Assembly: GCA_041493955.1 (NCBI GenBank)
Contig: JBGPZW010000119.1
Span: 1-11,109, forward strand
DNA length: 11,109 nt
From: QHYU01 sp041493955
Lineage (GTDB): Bacteria > Acidobacteriota > Terriglobia > Acidiferrales > UBA7541
Reading direction: 5' to 3'
The notes beneath the pieces were generated by a model. It saw only the letters and a program-made list of their open reading frames with translations, ran no database searches and was not told the DNA's origin. Positions 1-8,572 of this stretch are shown one piece after another (within the stretch, counting starts at the first letter, position 1; every line of letters begins with the position of its first letter). Both the position numbers and the translations under genes were made by a program.

Positions 1-669
1 CGACGCCAGGAAGTCGGCGACCAGCTCCGGCGTGGCCGCTGCGCGCCGCGCCACCCAGAGCGCCAGCACGCACGGCTGGCCGGTCATCTCGCGCCACTGG
101 TGCGCGACGTCGTAGAGGAAGAGCGTCTCCACGCCGGGAACCGGCTGCTCGCTCGGGTCGCCGCCGCAGCAAGACTCGGCGTTGGGCTGCTTGCTCATCA
201 GCGCATCCGCCTTGATCGCGACGCGCAGCGCCGGGTCGCCGATCACCAGCGCCGCATCGGCCTCAGACAGCATCGCTGGCGGGTCGGGCGGCATTTCGAT
301 GAATTCCGGCTGGATGCCCCAGTGGCCCGCGCACAACAATCTCACCAGCGCCACCGAGCTGCGCGAACTGTGGTCGAGCGCGATACGGCGGGCCATCTCA
401 ATGGGCTTCTTAGCCACCACTAAGATGCTGCGGACTTCGCCTTTGGCGGCCACAGCCATCCCCGGCAGCGCCACAACATCGTTCATACGCTGGTATTCAA
501 TCGCGGGGATGATGGCGACGTCCGCTTCACCACGGTGCAGGGTGTCGGCGCAGAGCGAGGGCACCGTAAAAGAAAGGTCGTAGCGGCCCGCCAGTGGGCC
601 GTCGGTGAAGCCCCACACCAGCGGCGCCGTATTCAGGTATTCGACAACGGAGATGCGCAGCTTAGCCAA
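1..669 (-). CDS. mqnA: Chorismate dehydratase MqnA (menaquinone biosynthesis, futalosine pathway), 3' end missing
   Basis: MqnA dehydrates chorismate to 3-enolpyruvylbenzoate, the first committed step of the futalosine route to menaquinone; the enzyme is cytoplasmic. The reverse strand is open for 223 codons from position 669 to the window edge and encodes a periplasmic-binding-protein-like fold. Recognisable family segments are RISVVEYLNTAPLVWGF near the N-terminus, ADVAIIPAIEY around residues 50-60, EADAALVIGDPAL in the middle and DVAHQWREMTGQPCVLALW near residue 200. About 50-60 C-terminal residues should lie outside the window. No ATG or GTG in frame suits the N-terminus. A TTG at 669-667 sits just downstream of a GGGGGAG Shine-Dalgarno sequence, and conserved sequence begins three codons later. 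A stretch near residues 160-180 containing two adjacent cysteines looks longer than usual. MqnD is a paralogous alternative, but the N-terminus and the DVAHQWREMTGQP stretch fit MqnA better. The gene is divergent from dprA. Confidence 0.85.
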   Translation of the reverse strand, partial: MAKLRISVVEYLNTAPLVWGFTDGPLAGRYDLSFTVPSLCADTLHRGEADVAIIPAIEYQRMNDVVALPGMAVAAKGEVRSILVVAKKPIEMARRIALDHSSRSSVALVRLLCAGHWGIQPEFIEMPPDPPAMLSEADAALVIGDPALRVAIKADALMSKQPNAESCCGGDPSEQPVPGVETLFLYDVAHQWREMTGQPCVLALWVARRAAATPELVADFLAS

Positions 670-696
670 GTCTCCCCCACCCGGAGATGAACCTTG

Positions 697-705
697 AATA
701 TAGCA
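697..705 (-). promoter_or_regulatory. Probable extended -10 promoter for mqnA
   Basis: On the minus strand the region reads TGCTATATT, an extended -10 (TG-n-TATATT) with the hexamer at 702-697. Transcription would start near 690 and leave a leader of about 20 nt that contains the GGGGGAG ribosome-binding site of mqnA. No good -35 hexamer is visible at 16-18 nt upstream, which is tolerated for extended -10 promoters. This is a motif match only. Confidence 0.45.
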
Positions 706-819
706 CAATGCTTTTGCCAGACGCGCCGCAGGAAGCCTCCGGGCGCGGCCAAGCCTGTGCGGGCGAGGAGTATTTTCCTGGCCTGGCGTGACGCTTCCGG
801 CTGACTGACTTGACAGGTT

Positions 820-828
820 TGCTAACAT
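820..828 (+). promoter_or_regulatory. Possible extended -10 promoter for dprA
   Basis: TGCTAACAT at 820-828 matches an extended -10 (TG-n-TAACAT, 4 of 6 in the hexamer). It would start transcription about 15 nt upstream of the dprA ATG. A perfect TTGACA lies at 810-815, but it is only 7 nt from this hexamer and has no recognisable -10 at 16-18 nt, so the two cannot form one ordinary promoter. Either the TTGACA is chance or the true -10 is very degenerate. Confidence 0.3.
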
Positions 829-849
829 CCGCGTAGGGTCTGTCCCGGA

Positions 850-1977
850 ATGGACCTGGACGCTTCCCTCTATTGGCTGGCCCTGACGGTGACTCCCGGC
901 CTTGGTGCGCGGCTCACCAGCAAGTTGCTGCGCCACTTCGGTTCGCCCGAAGCGGTTTTCCGCGCGCGGCTGACCGAACTCGAGGCCTGCCGGTTGCCGA
1001 CTCCGGTCGCGCAGGCGGTTGCTTCACAGTCGCCGCTCAAGGCCGCGGAAAAGGAACTGGCCGAAGTCAAGAAACTCGGCTGTCGGCTGATCAACTGGGA
1101 CGAGACCGAATATCCGAAGCGGCTGCTCGAAATCTACGATCCGCCGCCGCTGCTCTACGTCAAGGGCAACCCCGCCGTGCTGGGCCGGCACTCGATGGCC
1201 ATGGTGGGCACGCGACGCCCAACGCCTTACGGGAATCAAATGGCCGAGCGATTGGCGCGCGATCTGGCCCTGCGCGGCCTGGTGATCGTCAGCGGCCTGG
1301 CGCGCGGCATCGACAGCTCGGCGCACAAGGGAGCCTGCGCAGCACCCGGCGGGATGACCGTGGCGGTGCTGGGAACCGGGATTGACGTGATCTATCCGAA
1401 GGAAAACAGGAAACTCTTCGCGCAGGTCGAGGAGCGCGGCGCGCTGATCACCGAGTTCCCGCTGGGGAGTTATCCGGCGCCGGAAAATTTCCCGATCCGC
1501 AACCGGATCGTGGCGGGCCTGCCGCTCGGAGTTGTGGTTGTGGAGGGAGCGCAGTATTCTGGTTCGCTGATCACCGCGCGGCTGGCGATGGAGTTCAATC
1601 GCGAGGTGTATGGCGTGCCGGGCAACGTCACGCAACCCACGAGCTTCGCGCCGAATCAGTTGATCAAGCAGGGCGCCAAGCTGGCGATGAGCTGGGAAGA
1701 CGTCGTCGAGGAGCTGCCCACCGAAGTCCGGGCCGAGCTGTTTCCGGTCGAGCCGACGACGGTCGAGGAGCGCACCTCGTTATTTGAAGCCTCGCTCTCG
1801 CCGGTTGAAAAAACGCTTTACGCCTTGCTGAGCACCGATGAGCCCCGGCACGTGGACGAGCTGGTGGAGAAATCCGAGCTCAGCTCTTCGGCGGTGCTGG
1901 CGACGCTGTTTGAGCTGGAAATGAAGGGCATCGTGCGGCAGATGCCCGGCAAGCAGTTCGTCAAGGTGCTGCTCTGA
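850..1977 (+). CDS. dprA: DNA-processing protein DprA (Smf)
   Basis: DprA binds incoming single-stranded DNA during natural transformation, protects it and loads RecA. It occurs widely, including in bacteria not known to be competent. The 375-residue protein has the usual domain order. Residues 1-80 are a helical N-terminal (SAM/HhH-like) domain. Residues 85-290 form the Rossmann-like DprA core, with VGTRRPT at 119-125, SGLARGIDSSAHKGA at 148-162, GTGIDVIYP at 175-183, FPIRNRI at 215-221, SGSLITA at 237-243 and PGN at 257-259. Residues 315-375 look like the C-terminal winged-helix domain. The glycine-arginine phosphate-binding signature SGLARGID is intact, so the protein is probably functional. 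The ATG at 850 gives the full N-terminal domain, although its ribosome-binding site is weak. topA begins 70 nt after the stop on the same strand, and co-transcription is likely. Confidence 0.95.
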   Translation: MDLDASLYWLALTVTPGLGARLTSKLLRHFGSPEAVFRARLTELEACRLPTPVAQAVASQSPLKAAEKELAEVKKLGCRLINWDETEYPKRLLEIYDPPPLLYVKGNPAVLGRHSMAMVGTRRPTPYGNQMAERLARDLALRGLVIVSGLARGIDSSAHKGACAAPGGMTVAVLGTGIDVIYPKENRKLFAQVEERGALITEFPLGSYPAPENFPIRNRIVAGLPLGVVVVEGAQYSGSLITARLAMEFNREVYGVPGNVTQPTSFAPNQLIKQGAKLAMSWEDVVEELPTEVRAELFPVEPTTVEERTSLFEASLSPVEKTLYALLSTDEPRHVDELVEKSELSSSAVLATLFELEMKGIVRQMPGKQFVKVLL

Positions 1978-2047
1978 GTTAGCGGAAAGGACACAGGACC
2001 CGCCGGCGTTCGACACCGCGCTGGCCAACTGGGTTTAAAAAGGGGAC

Positions 2048-4498
<2,451 letters not shown>

Positions 4499-4572
4499 TT
4501 CAGAAGCACGGGTGGCGGGCTTCCCGACAGAAAGCGCCGGGGCGCACGAACCGTGCCAGCCCGCCGCTACAC

Positions 4573-4601
4573 TTCCCCTGGCCTCGTCAGCGGCCTATAA
4601 T
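4573..4601 (+). promoter_or_regulatory. Candidate sigma-70 promoter of xerC, near-leaderless
   Basis: A perfect TATAAT lies at 4596-4601, 17 nt downstream of TTCCCC at 4573-4578 (a weak -35). Transcription would start around 4608, only about 4 nt before the ATG at 4612. The upstream in-frame ATG at 4600 overlaps the TATAAT itself, so it could not be carried on a transcript from this promoter. The low quality of the -35 leaves room for coincidence. Confidence 0.45.
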
Positions 4602-4611
4602 GCTGGCATCC

Positions 4612-5616
4612 ATGGCGGGTGAATCCATCAAGGTTACGATCGAGAAATTCCTTCACCACCTGCATTACGAGCGCTACGTCTCCCCGAGTACGCTGCGGAA
4701 CTATCGCTGTGACCTCGAGCAGTTTCTCGCTTACCTGACCCCGCCCGGCGGCAAGCCGCCGGCGCTTGGGCGGGTGGACCACCGCGTGATCCGCGAGTTC
4801 CTCGGCCACCTGCACGACCAGCGCCTGGAGAAAAGCTCGATCGCGCGGAAGCTGGCCGCGCTGCGCTCATTCTTCAAGTTCAGTGTGCGCGAAGGCATCG
4901 TGACGCAGAACCCCGCGCGGCTGGTGGCCACGCCTAAACTACCCAAGCGCGTCCCGGCCGTCCTCAGCGCCGAGGACATGAACGCCTTTCTCGACCGCAT
5001 CGCGGTCCTGGAGCCCGGCGCGCAGCCGCCCGGCACGCCAAGCAGGCCGGCTGGCGAAGCGCCCCCGCGTCGTCCCGGCGCCGACGAGGACGAAGCCTGG
5101 CTGCTGCTCCGGCGGGACCGCGCCATCCTCGAGATGCTCTACGCCGCCGGCCTGCGCGTCAGCGAGCTGACGGGGCTGGACGTCGGCGACATCGACCGCA
5201 ACGAGCTGATGCTGCGCGTCCGAGGCAAAGGCCGCAGGGAGCGCATTGTGCCGTATGGCTCCAAGGCGGAAACGGCGCTCGCGGCGTACTGGCCGGTGCG
5301 CGCTGAACTGCTACGCAAGGCCTGTGCGCGCGCCGAGCCTCAGGCCGTCTTTTTGAACTTTGCCGGCCGCCGCCTAACGGCGCGCTCGGTCGGACGCATC
5401 GTCAAGAAATACGTGCGCCTGGTGAACGTCAACTGGGACCTGCACCCGCACTCGCTGCGCCACGCCTTCGCCACTCACCTGTTGAGCGACGGCGCCGACC
5501 TGCGCGCCATACAGGAACTTCTCGGTCACCGCTCTCTTTCAACGACGCAGAAATACACCCACTCCTCCATCCGGCAGTTGATGGAGGTGTACGACAAGGC
5601 CCACCCCCGCGCTTGA
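4612..5616 (+). CDS. xerC: Tyrosine recombinase XerC
   Basis: XerC acts with XerD at the chromosomal dif site to resolve chromosome dimers. From the ATG at 4612 the protein has 334 residues. Residues 5-110 are the N-terminal SAM-like core-binding domain and residues about 165-330 the catalytic domain. All active-site residues of the family are visible: Arg182 in AAGLRVSELTGL, Lys206 in VRGKGRRE, His280 and Arg283 in HPHSLRHAFATHLL, His306 in LLGHRSLSTTQ and nucleophile Tyr315. The ending VYDKAHPRA is typical of XerC rather than XerD. Residues about 131-160 form a proline- and glycine-rich, then acidic, insertion between the domains, which makes it longer than the usual roughly 300 residues. 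An alternative ATG at 4600 would add four residues but overlaps a TATAAT; no Shine-Dalgarno sequence precedes either start. The gene lies 113 nt after topA on the same strand. Confidence 0.93.
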   Translation: MAGESIKVTIEKFLHHLHYERYVSPSTLRNYRCDLEQFLAYLTPPGGKPPALGRVDHRVIREFLGHLHDQRLEKSSIARKLAALRSFFKFSVREGIVTQNPARLVATPKLPKRVPAVLSAEDMNAFLDRIAVLEPGAQPPGTPSRPAGEAPPRRPGADEDEAWLLLRRDRAILEMLYAAGLRVSELTGLDVGDIDRNELMLRVRGKGRRERIVPYGSKAETALAAYWPVRAELLRKACARAEPQAVFLNFAGRRLTARSVGRIVKKYVRLVNVNWDLHPHSLRHAFATHLLSDGADLRAIQELLGHRSLSTTQKYTHSSIRQLMEVYDKAHPRA

Positions 5617-5647
5617 GGCCACCCGGTTTCCTTGCCGGGCGCGCGAT

Positions 5648-5677
5648 TTGCGAGCCGGCGCGCCGCTGCTGTATTCT
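5648..5677 (+). promoter_or_regulatory. Possible sigma-70 promoter of the secreted barrel protein
   Basis: TTGCGA at 5648-5653 and TATTCT at 5672-5677 are 18 nt apart, each matching consensus at 4 of 6 positions. Transcription would start near 5684 and give a leader of about 28 nt carrying the GGAGG at 5697-5701. In GC-rich DNA such AT-richer hexamers are mildly informative, but this remains a motif match. Confidence 0.35.
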
Positions 5678-5711
5678 CGATGCTATTGGCTTGGGCGGAG
5701 GCGAAACCTCT

Positions 5712-6497
5712 TTGATCCGATTCCTCGGTCTCGCGAGTGCGCTGGTGTGGGCACCTCTTGCCGGCCTAGCAGTGCCGGTCGCAGCGCAGGATAACTACGA
5801 GATCCAGGTCTATGGCGCTGAAACCGTCGCCCCGCGCCATACCCTGCTGGAGTTCCACACCAACTTCACCCTCGACGGCTCCAGGAAAATAGAGAACGGA
5901 CTGCTGCCCACGCACCACGCCTGGCACGAAACTATTGAAATCACCCACGGCTTCAATGAATGGTTCGAGACCGGCTTCTATCTATTCACCTCGGCGCGCC
6001 CCGGCGATGGCCTGCAGTGGGTGGGCAACCACATCCGGCCCCGCGTCCGCGTCCCGGAACGCTGGCACTGGCCGGTTGGCGTCAGCGTCTCCAATGAGAT
6101 TGGCTACCAGCGCCGCAAATTCTCCACCGACACCTGGACCTGGGAGATTCGCCCGATCATCGACCAGAAGCGCGCGCGATGGTACTGGTCGTTCAATCCC
6201 ACTTTCGCTCGCGCCCTCAAGGGGGAAAATGCCGGCCGCGGCTTCGCGTTCTCCCCGAATTTCAAGGTGAGCTACGACGTCACGCCGAAGGTGGCGGCCG
6301 GGTTTGAATACTACGGCGCGCTTGGCCCGGTCGGCGGCTTCGACCTCTTGCAGGACCAGCAACAGCAGCTCTTCCCCTCGATAGACCTGAATCTCTCGCC
6401 GAAGTGGGAGATCAATATCGGACTCGGCGTGGGGATGACGCGCAGCACCGACCATCTGATCGCGAAAGTGATCGTGGGCTACCGGTTCAACTTCTAG
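5712..6497 (+). CDS. Secreted, probable outer-membrane beta-barrel protein of unknown function
   Basis: I do not recognise a named family. From a TTG start at 5712 the protein has 261 residues. It begins with a signal peptide: Ile-Arg, a hydrophobic core to about residue 22, then VPVAAQ, with cleavage likely after VAA near residue 25. The mature part is rich in alternating aromatic and polar residues (for example WHWPVGVSVSNEIGYQRR and WEINIGLGVGM). It ends in YRFNF, the terminal phenylalanine expected of a beta-barrel recognised by the BAM complex. Residues from about 50 on (HTNFTLDG, ITHGFNEWFETGFYLF) suggest repeated amphipathic strands. The TTG start is preferred because it directly precedes the signal peptide and follows GGAGG by 10 nt; a longer reading from 5613 would start inside the xerC stop region and bury the signal peptide. 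Its stop overlaps that of the convergent zinc-ribbon gene. A transporter, porin or structural role cannot be distinguished. Confidence 0.7.
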   Translation: MIRFLGLASALVWAPLAGLAVPVAAQDNYEIQVYGAETVAPRHTLLEFHTNFTLDGSRKIENGLLPTHHAWHETIEITHGFNEWFETGFYLFTSARPGDGLQWVGNHIRPRVRVPERWHWPVGVSVSNEIGYQRRKFSTDTWTWEIRPIIDQKRARWYWSFNPTFARALKGENAGRGFAFSPNFKVSYDVTPKVAAGFEYYGALGPVGGFDLLQDQQQQLFPSIDLNLSPKWEINIGLGVGMTRSTDHLIAKVIVGYRFNF

Positions 6498-6727
6498 CTG
6501 GCTTTGCGGCCGGGAACGGTCACCGCTCCCAGGGGCGTGGTGTCGCGCTTGCGAAACAGGAAGCCAATATGGCGGGCACTGCATTTCTGGCAGCGGAAGG
6601 GCCGCAGCAGCACCAGCGGCAGAATCAGAAACTCGATCACGGTCCGCCGCTTCGAGCGCAGCACTTCGCTGCTGCCGCAGAATGGGCAGCGGCGCGGGCC
6701 GCGGGCCAGAGTAACGGGAACAGGCAC
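6494..6727 (-). CDS. Small zinc-ribbon protein of unknown function
   Basis: This 77-residue protein has two cysteine pairs, CPFC at residues 14-17 and CQKC at 46-49, the spacing of a zinc ribbon. Between them lie a basic stretch (RSKRR) and a strongly hydrophobic segment (IEFLILPLVLLRPF, about 30-43), long enough for a monotopic or buried helix but short for a clear transmembrane span. I do not recognise a named family; the pattern of a zinc ribbon split by a hydrophobic helix resembles small uncharacterised bacterial proteins. The GTG at 6727 is chosen because GGGAGG (6742-6737) precedes it by 9 nt; an in-frame GTG at 6748 is an alternative that would add seven residues. The reverse-strand stop at 6496-6494 overlaps the plus-strand stop of the barrel gene. 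The gene is divergent from rplU. Function unknown. Confidence 0.65.
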   Translation of the reverse strand: MPVPVTLARGPRRCPFCGSSEVLRSKRRTVIEFLILPLVLLRPFRCQKCSARHIGFLFRKRDTTPLGAVTVPGRKAS

Positions 6728-6736
6728 AGCGCAGGG

Positions 6737-6742
6737 CCTCCC
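6737..6742 (-). promoter_or_regulatory. Shine-Dalgarno sequence that decides the zinc-ribbon protein start
   Basis: GGGAGG on the minus strand lies 9 nt upstream of the GTG at 6727. It lies inside the reading frame that would follow from the earlier GTG at 6748, so it argues for the shorter protein. Confidence 0.55.
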
Positions 6743-6760
6743 GAACACCCCTACAAGCTA

Positions 6761-6766
6761 ATTTTA
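6761..6766 (-). promoter_or_regulatory. Possible -10 element for the zinc-ribbon gene
   Basis: The minus strand reads TAAAAT here, a 5 of 6 match to TATAAT. Transcription would start near 6754, upstream of the GGGAGG ribosome-binding site. No good -35 is present at the expected spacing, so this is a weak call. Confidence 0.25.
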
Positions 6767-6834
6767 ACCCGAGGCCGCCGTGGATTTCGTAAAATTTCTG
6801 TTCGCGCCTGGTAACCTCTGCCAACGCCCGCGCG

Positions 6835-6863
6835 TTGACCGATTTGTGGAATACCCCTATAAT
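6835..6863 (+). promoter_or_regulatory. Strong sigma-70 promoter of rplU-rpmA
   Basis: TTGACC at 6835-6840 (5 of 6) and a perfect TATAAT at 6858-6863 are separated by exactly 17 nt. Transcription would start near 6870, giving a leader of about 24 nt that carries GGGAGG. The leader is too short for a structured ribosomal-protein autoregulatory element. This is the best promoter in the window and fits high-level ribosomal protein expression. Confidence 0.85.
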
Positions 6864-6893
6864 GATTGTTTCCGAAGGGCATCGGGAGGCTGC

Positions 6894-7205
6894 ATGTACG
6901 CCGTCATCCGCAGTGGAGCGAAGCAATACCGCGTGACCCCGGGCGATACCATCAAGATCGAGCGCTTGCCCGGCAAGGTCGGTGGCAAGATCACCTTCGA
7001 CCAAGTTCTAGCCGTGCGCACCGACGAGGAGGAACTCCTCACCGGCGAAGAGGCCGCGAAGGCCAAGGTCACGGGCAAGATTGTCGAGCAGGGCCGCCAT
7101 CCGAAGCTCACCGTGATGAAGTTCCGCAGGACCAAGCAGTACAAGATCATCCGCGGCCACCGGCAGGACTACACGGCCGTGGAGGTCAGCGACATCCAAC
7201 TCTGA
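6894..7205 (+). CDS. rplU: 50S ribosomal protein L21
   Basis: L21 is a primary 23S rRNA-binding protein of the large subunit. The product is 103 residues, the normal length, and opens with the family signature MYAVIRSGAKQYRV. It continues with GDTIKIERLPGKVG and ends in the typical basic RNA-binding region containing KFRRTKQYKIIRGHRQ and VEVSDI. The ATG at 6894 is set by that conserved start and by GGGAGG (6884-6889) four nt upstream; an in-frame extension upstream to 6780 runs through the promoter and is not real. rpmA follows after 31 nt, the usual rplU-rpmA pair, transcribed from the promoter at 6835-6863. Confidence 0.97.
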   Translation: MYAVIRSGAKQYRVTPGDTIKIERLPGKVGGKITFDQVLAVRTDEEELLTGEEAAKAKVTGKIVEQGRHPKLTVMKFRRTKQYKIIRGHRQDYTAVEVSDIQL

Positions 7206-7236
7206 CGGGCTGGCAGAAGCTCTAAAGGAATCATCC

Positions 7237-7539
7237 ATGGCACACAAAAAAGGCGGCGGCTCCTCTACCAACGGCCGCGATTCCCAGGGACAGCGGTTGG
7301 GCATCAAGCGCTTCGCGGGGCAGCTTGTGCACGCGGGCACCATCCTGGCGCGCCAGCGCGGCACGCGCCACAAGCCCGGCCTGAACGTCGGCCGGGGCAA
7401 GGACGACACGCTGTTTGCCCGCATCACCGGCATCGTCCGCTTCGAGAACAAGGGCCGCGACGGCCGCTACATCAGCGTCCTGCCCGTGACACAGGCTCAG
7501 GCCTCTTCGCCCGAGCCCTCGCCCGCAGCCGCGAACTGA
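7237..7539 (+). CDS. rpmA: 50S ribosomal protein L27
   Basis: L27 reaches into the peptidyl transferase centre of the 50S subunit with its N-terminal tail. The protein has 100 residues and begins MAHKKGGGSSTNGRDSQGQR, so the functional glycine-rich tail is directly at the N-terminus. It therefore lacks the cleavable extension known from Firmicutes and needs no Prp-type processing. The core motif GQLVHAGTILARQRGTRHKPG is intact. The last 18 or so residues (QAQASSPEPSPAAAN) are a proline- and alanine-rich tail beyond the usual length of about 85. AAAGGA lies 9-14 nt upstream of the ATG. The gene is second in the rplU operon and is followed after 15 nt by an intrinsic terminator. Confidence 0.97.
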   Translation: MAHKKGGGSSTNGRDSQGQRLGIKRFAGQLVHAGTILARQRGTRHKPGLNVGRGKDDTLFARITGIVRFENKGRDGRYISVLPVTQAQASSPEPSPAAAN

Positions 7540-7554
7540 GCCCCAGCGCTTTCC

Positions 7555-7594
7555 GGGCGGTCCGGCTTGCTGCCGGGCCGCCCTTTCTATTTTT
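7555..7594 (+). terminator. Intrinsic terminator of the rplU-rpmA operon
   Basis: A 12-bp stem pairs 7555-7566 with 7572-7583 (GGGCGGTCCGGC against GCCGGGCCGCCC, one U-G wobble) around a TTGCT loop. It is followed by the T-rich run TTTCTATTTTT (7584-7594). On the minus strand no T run follows the hairpin, so it should stop plus-strand transcription only. Confidence 0.93.
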
Positions 7595-7600
7595 GCGGGG

Positions 7601-8572
7601 CTATTCCGGGCCGGCGCAGCTCATCGGGCCTCCGGGGAAAAACCGCTGGTAGGCGCGCCGGTCGTGCGCTGGAAGAATAGTCAGCGACGGCACGAGTTCG
7701 TGAAGCTGGCCCAGCTTGGCGACGACTTCGTTGGCGCGCGGGGGATCAAAATCGGTTCGCCGCAGGATGAGTGTCTTGCCCACGCGCTCTTCAAAGCCTT
7801 GCGAATCGTCCACGGCATCTCCAACGTGGAAAAGCCTCCGTCGGGATGAGAGATTCACGAAAACGCCGATGCTCCCCGGCGTGTGCCCCGACAGGGGAAC
7901 GATGACGACTGAGCTGTCGCCAAAAAGGTCGGCGCTCTCGTCGAACGTCTCGTAGGGCCGGCGCTCGAAGACCAGAGGCGAGGTTCGCCCGTCGAGCAGG
8001 CGTTTTGCGTGCGCCGGCATCACGAAAAAACTCTGCTGGCCGACGGGCGTCCCCACGAAGTCCATCTCCTGCGGCGGCATCAGCACGGGCACGCGCGGCA
8101 AATCCATGAGGCCGCCGGCGTGGTCCAGGTGCGCGTGCGAGAGCACAACCCAGCGCAGCGCAGCCGGGTCGGCGCCGGCCCGTCGTAGCAGGTCAGGCAG
8201 CAACGCGCGCGGCTTGAGTGACCCGGGAAGCGCTTCGAGCCACAGGCGCGCCCCGAACGGATAGCCGCGAATCTCCTCTTCAAAGTGGCTGGAGTTGCCC
8301 GTGTCGATCAGGACGTCGCCTGCCGGGTGGCGCACGAGTAAAGCGGACGCGGTCGCCGCGAAGGGCGTGTGCAATCCCGCAGCGCCGCTCTCCACCCAGC
8401 ACACAGTGAAGCGCGGAAGGGCGGAAAACGCCGGCGCGGCACGCGGGTGCGGCGGCGCGGGCGCGATGCTTGGCCGGTAGCCCACGAGGAGGTAGGCGGT
8501 CATGCCCAAAGCGGCCAGTAGGGCAAGCAGGACGAAGCCGATTCGCTTGACCGATTGCCGCAGCCAACTCAC
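7601..8572 (-). CDS. Membrane-anchored metallo-beta-lactamase-fold hydrolase
   Basis: From the GTG at 8572 the protein has 323 residues. Residues about 9-31 form one hydrophobic N-terminal segment flanked by Arg and Lys, a signal anchor or uncleaved signal peptide, followed by a proline-rich linker (31-50). The rest is a metallo-beta-lactamase fold with a complete two-metal site: LIDTGN at 88-93, His146, His148, Asp150 and His151 in HAHLDH, His230 in SGHTPGS, Asp252 in VGDAVDD and His303 in LPAHD. The overall pattern (SALLVRHPAGDVLIDTG, HxHxDH, GHTPGS) resembles the family that includes N-acyl homoserine lactonases, but the substrate cannot be told. The start is set by GAGGGA (8586-8581) 8 nt upstream and by the membrane segment; an in-frame GTG at 8641 would add 23 residues and would reach to within a few bases of obgE. 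The gene is divergent from obgE and interrupts the usual rpmA-obgE link. Confidence 0.85.
   Translation of the reverse strand: MSWLRQSVKRIGFVLLALLAALGMTAYLLVGYRPSIAPAPPHPRAAPAFSALPRFTVCWVESGAAGLHTPFAATASALLVRHPAGDVLIDTGNSSHFEEEIRGYPFGARLWLEALPGSLKPRALLPDLLRRAGADPAALRWVVLSHAHLDHAGGLMDLPRVPVLMPPQEMDFVGTPVGQQSFFVMPAHAKRLLDGRTSPLVFERRPYETFDESADLFGDSSVVIVPLSGHTPGSIGVFVNLSSRRRLFHVGDAVDDSQGFEERVGKTLILRRTDFDPPRANEVVAKLGQLHELVPSLTILPAHDRRAYQRFFPGGPMSCAGPE

Noticed and set aside
100..583. Two plus-strand frames at the window start
   Set aside because: Both are antisense to mqnA, whose reverse-strand protein has clear family motifs; the plus-strand products have none.
4506..4565. Inverted repeats between topA and xerC (GCACGG/CCGTGC, GGCGGGC/GCCCGCC) as a terminator
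   Set aside because: The arms are about 40 nt apart, the pairings compete with one another, and no T-run follows. It may be chance in GC-rich sequence.
5625..5642. CCCGG...CCGGG hairpin after xerC as a terminator
   Set aside because: Only five base pairs with an eight-base loop and no T-tract on either side.
5982..7004. 340-codon minus-strand frame across the barrel gene and rplU start
   Set aside because: It is antisense to two better-supported genes, crosses the rplU promoter, and shows no domain.
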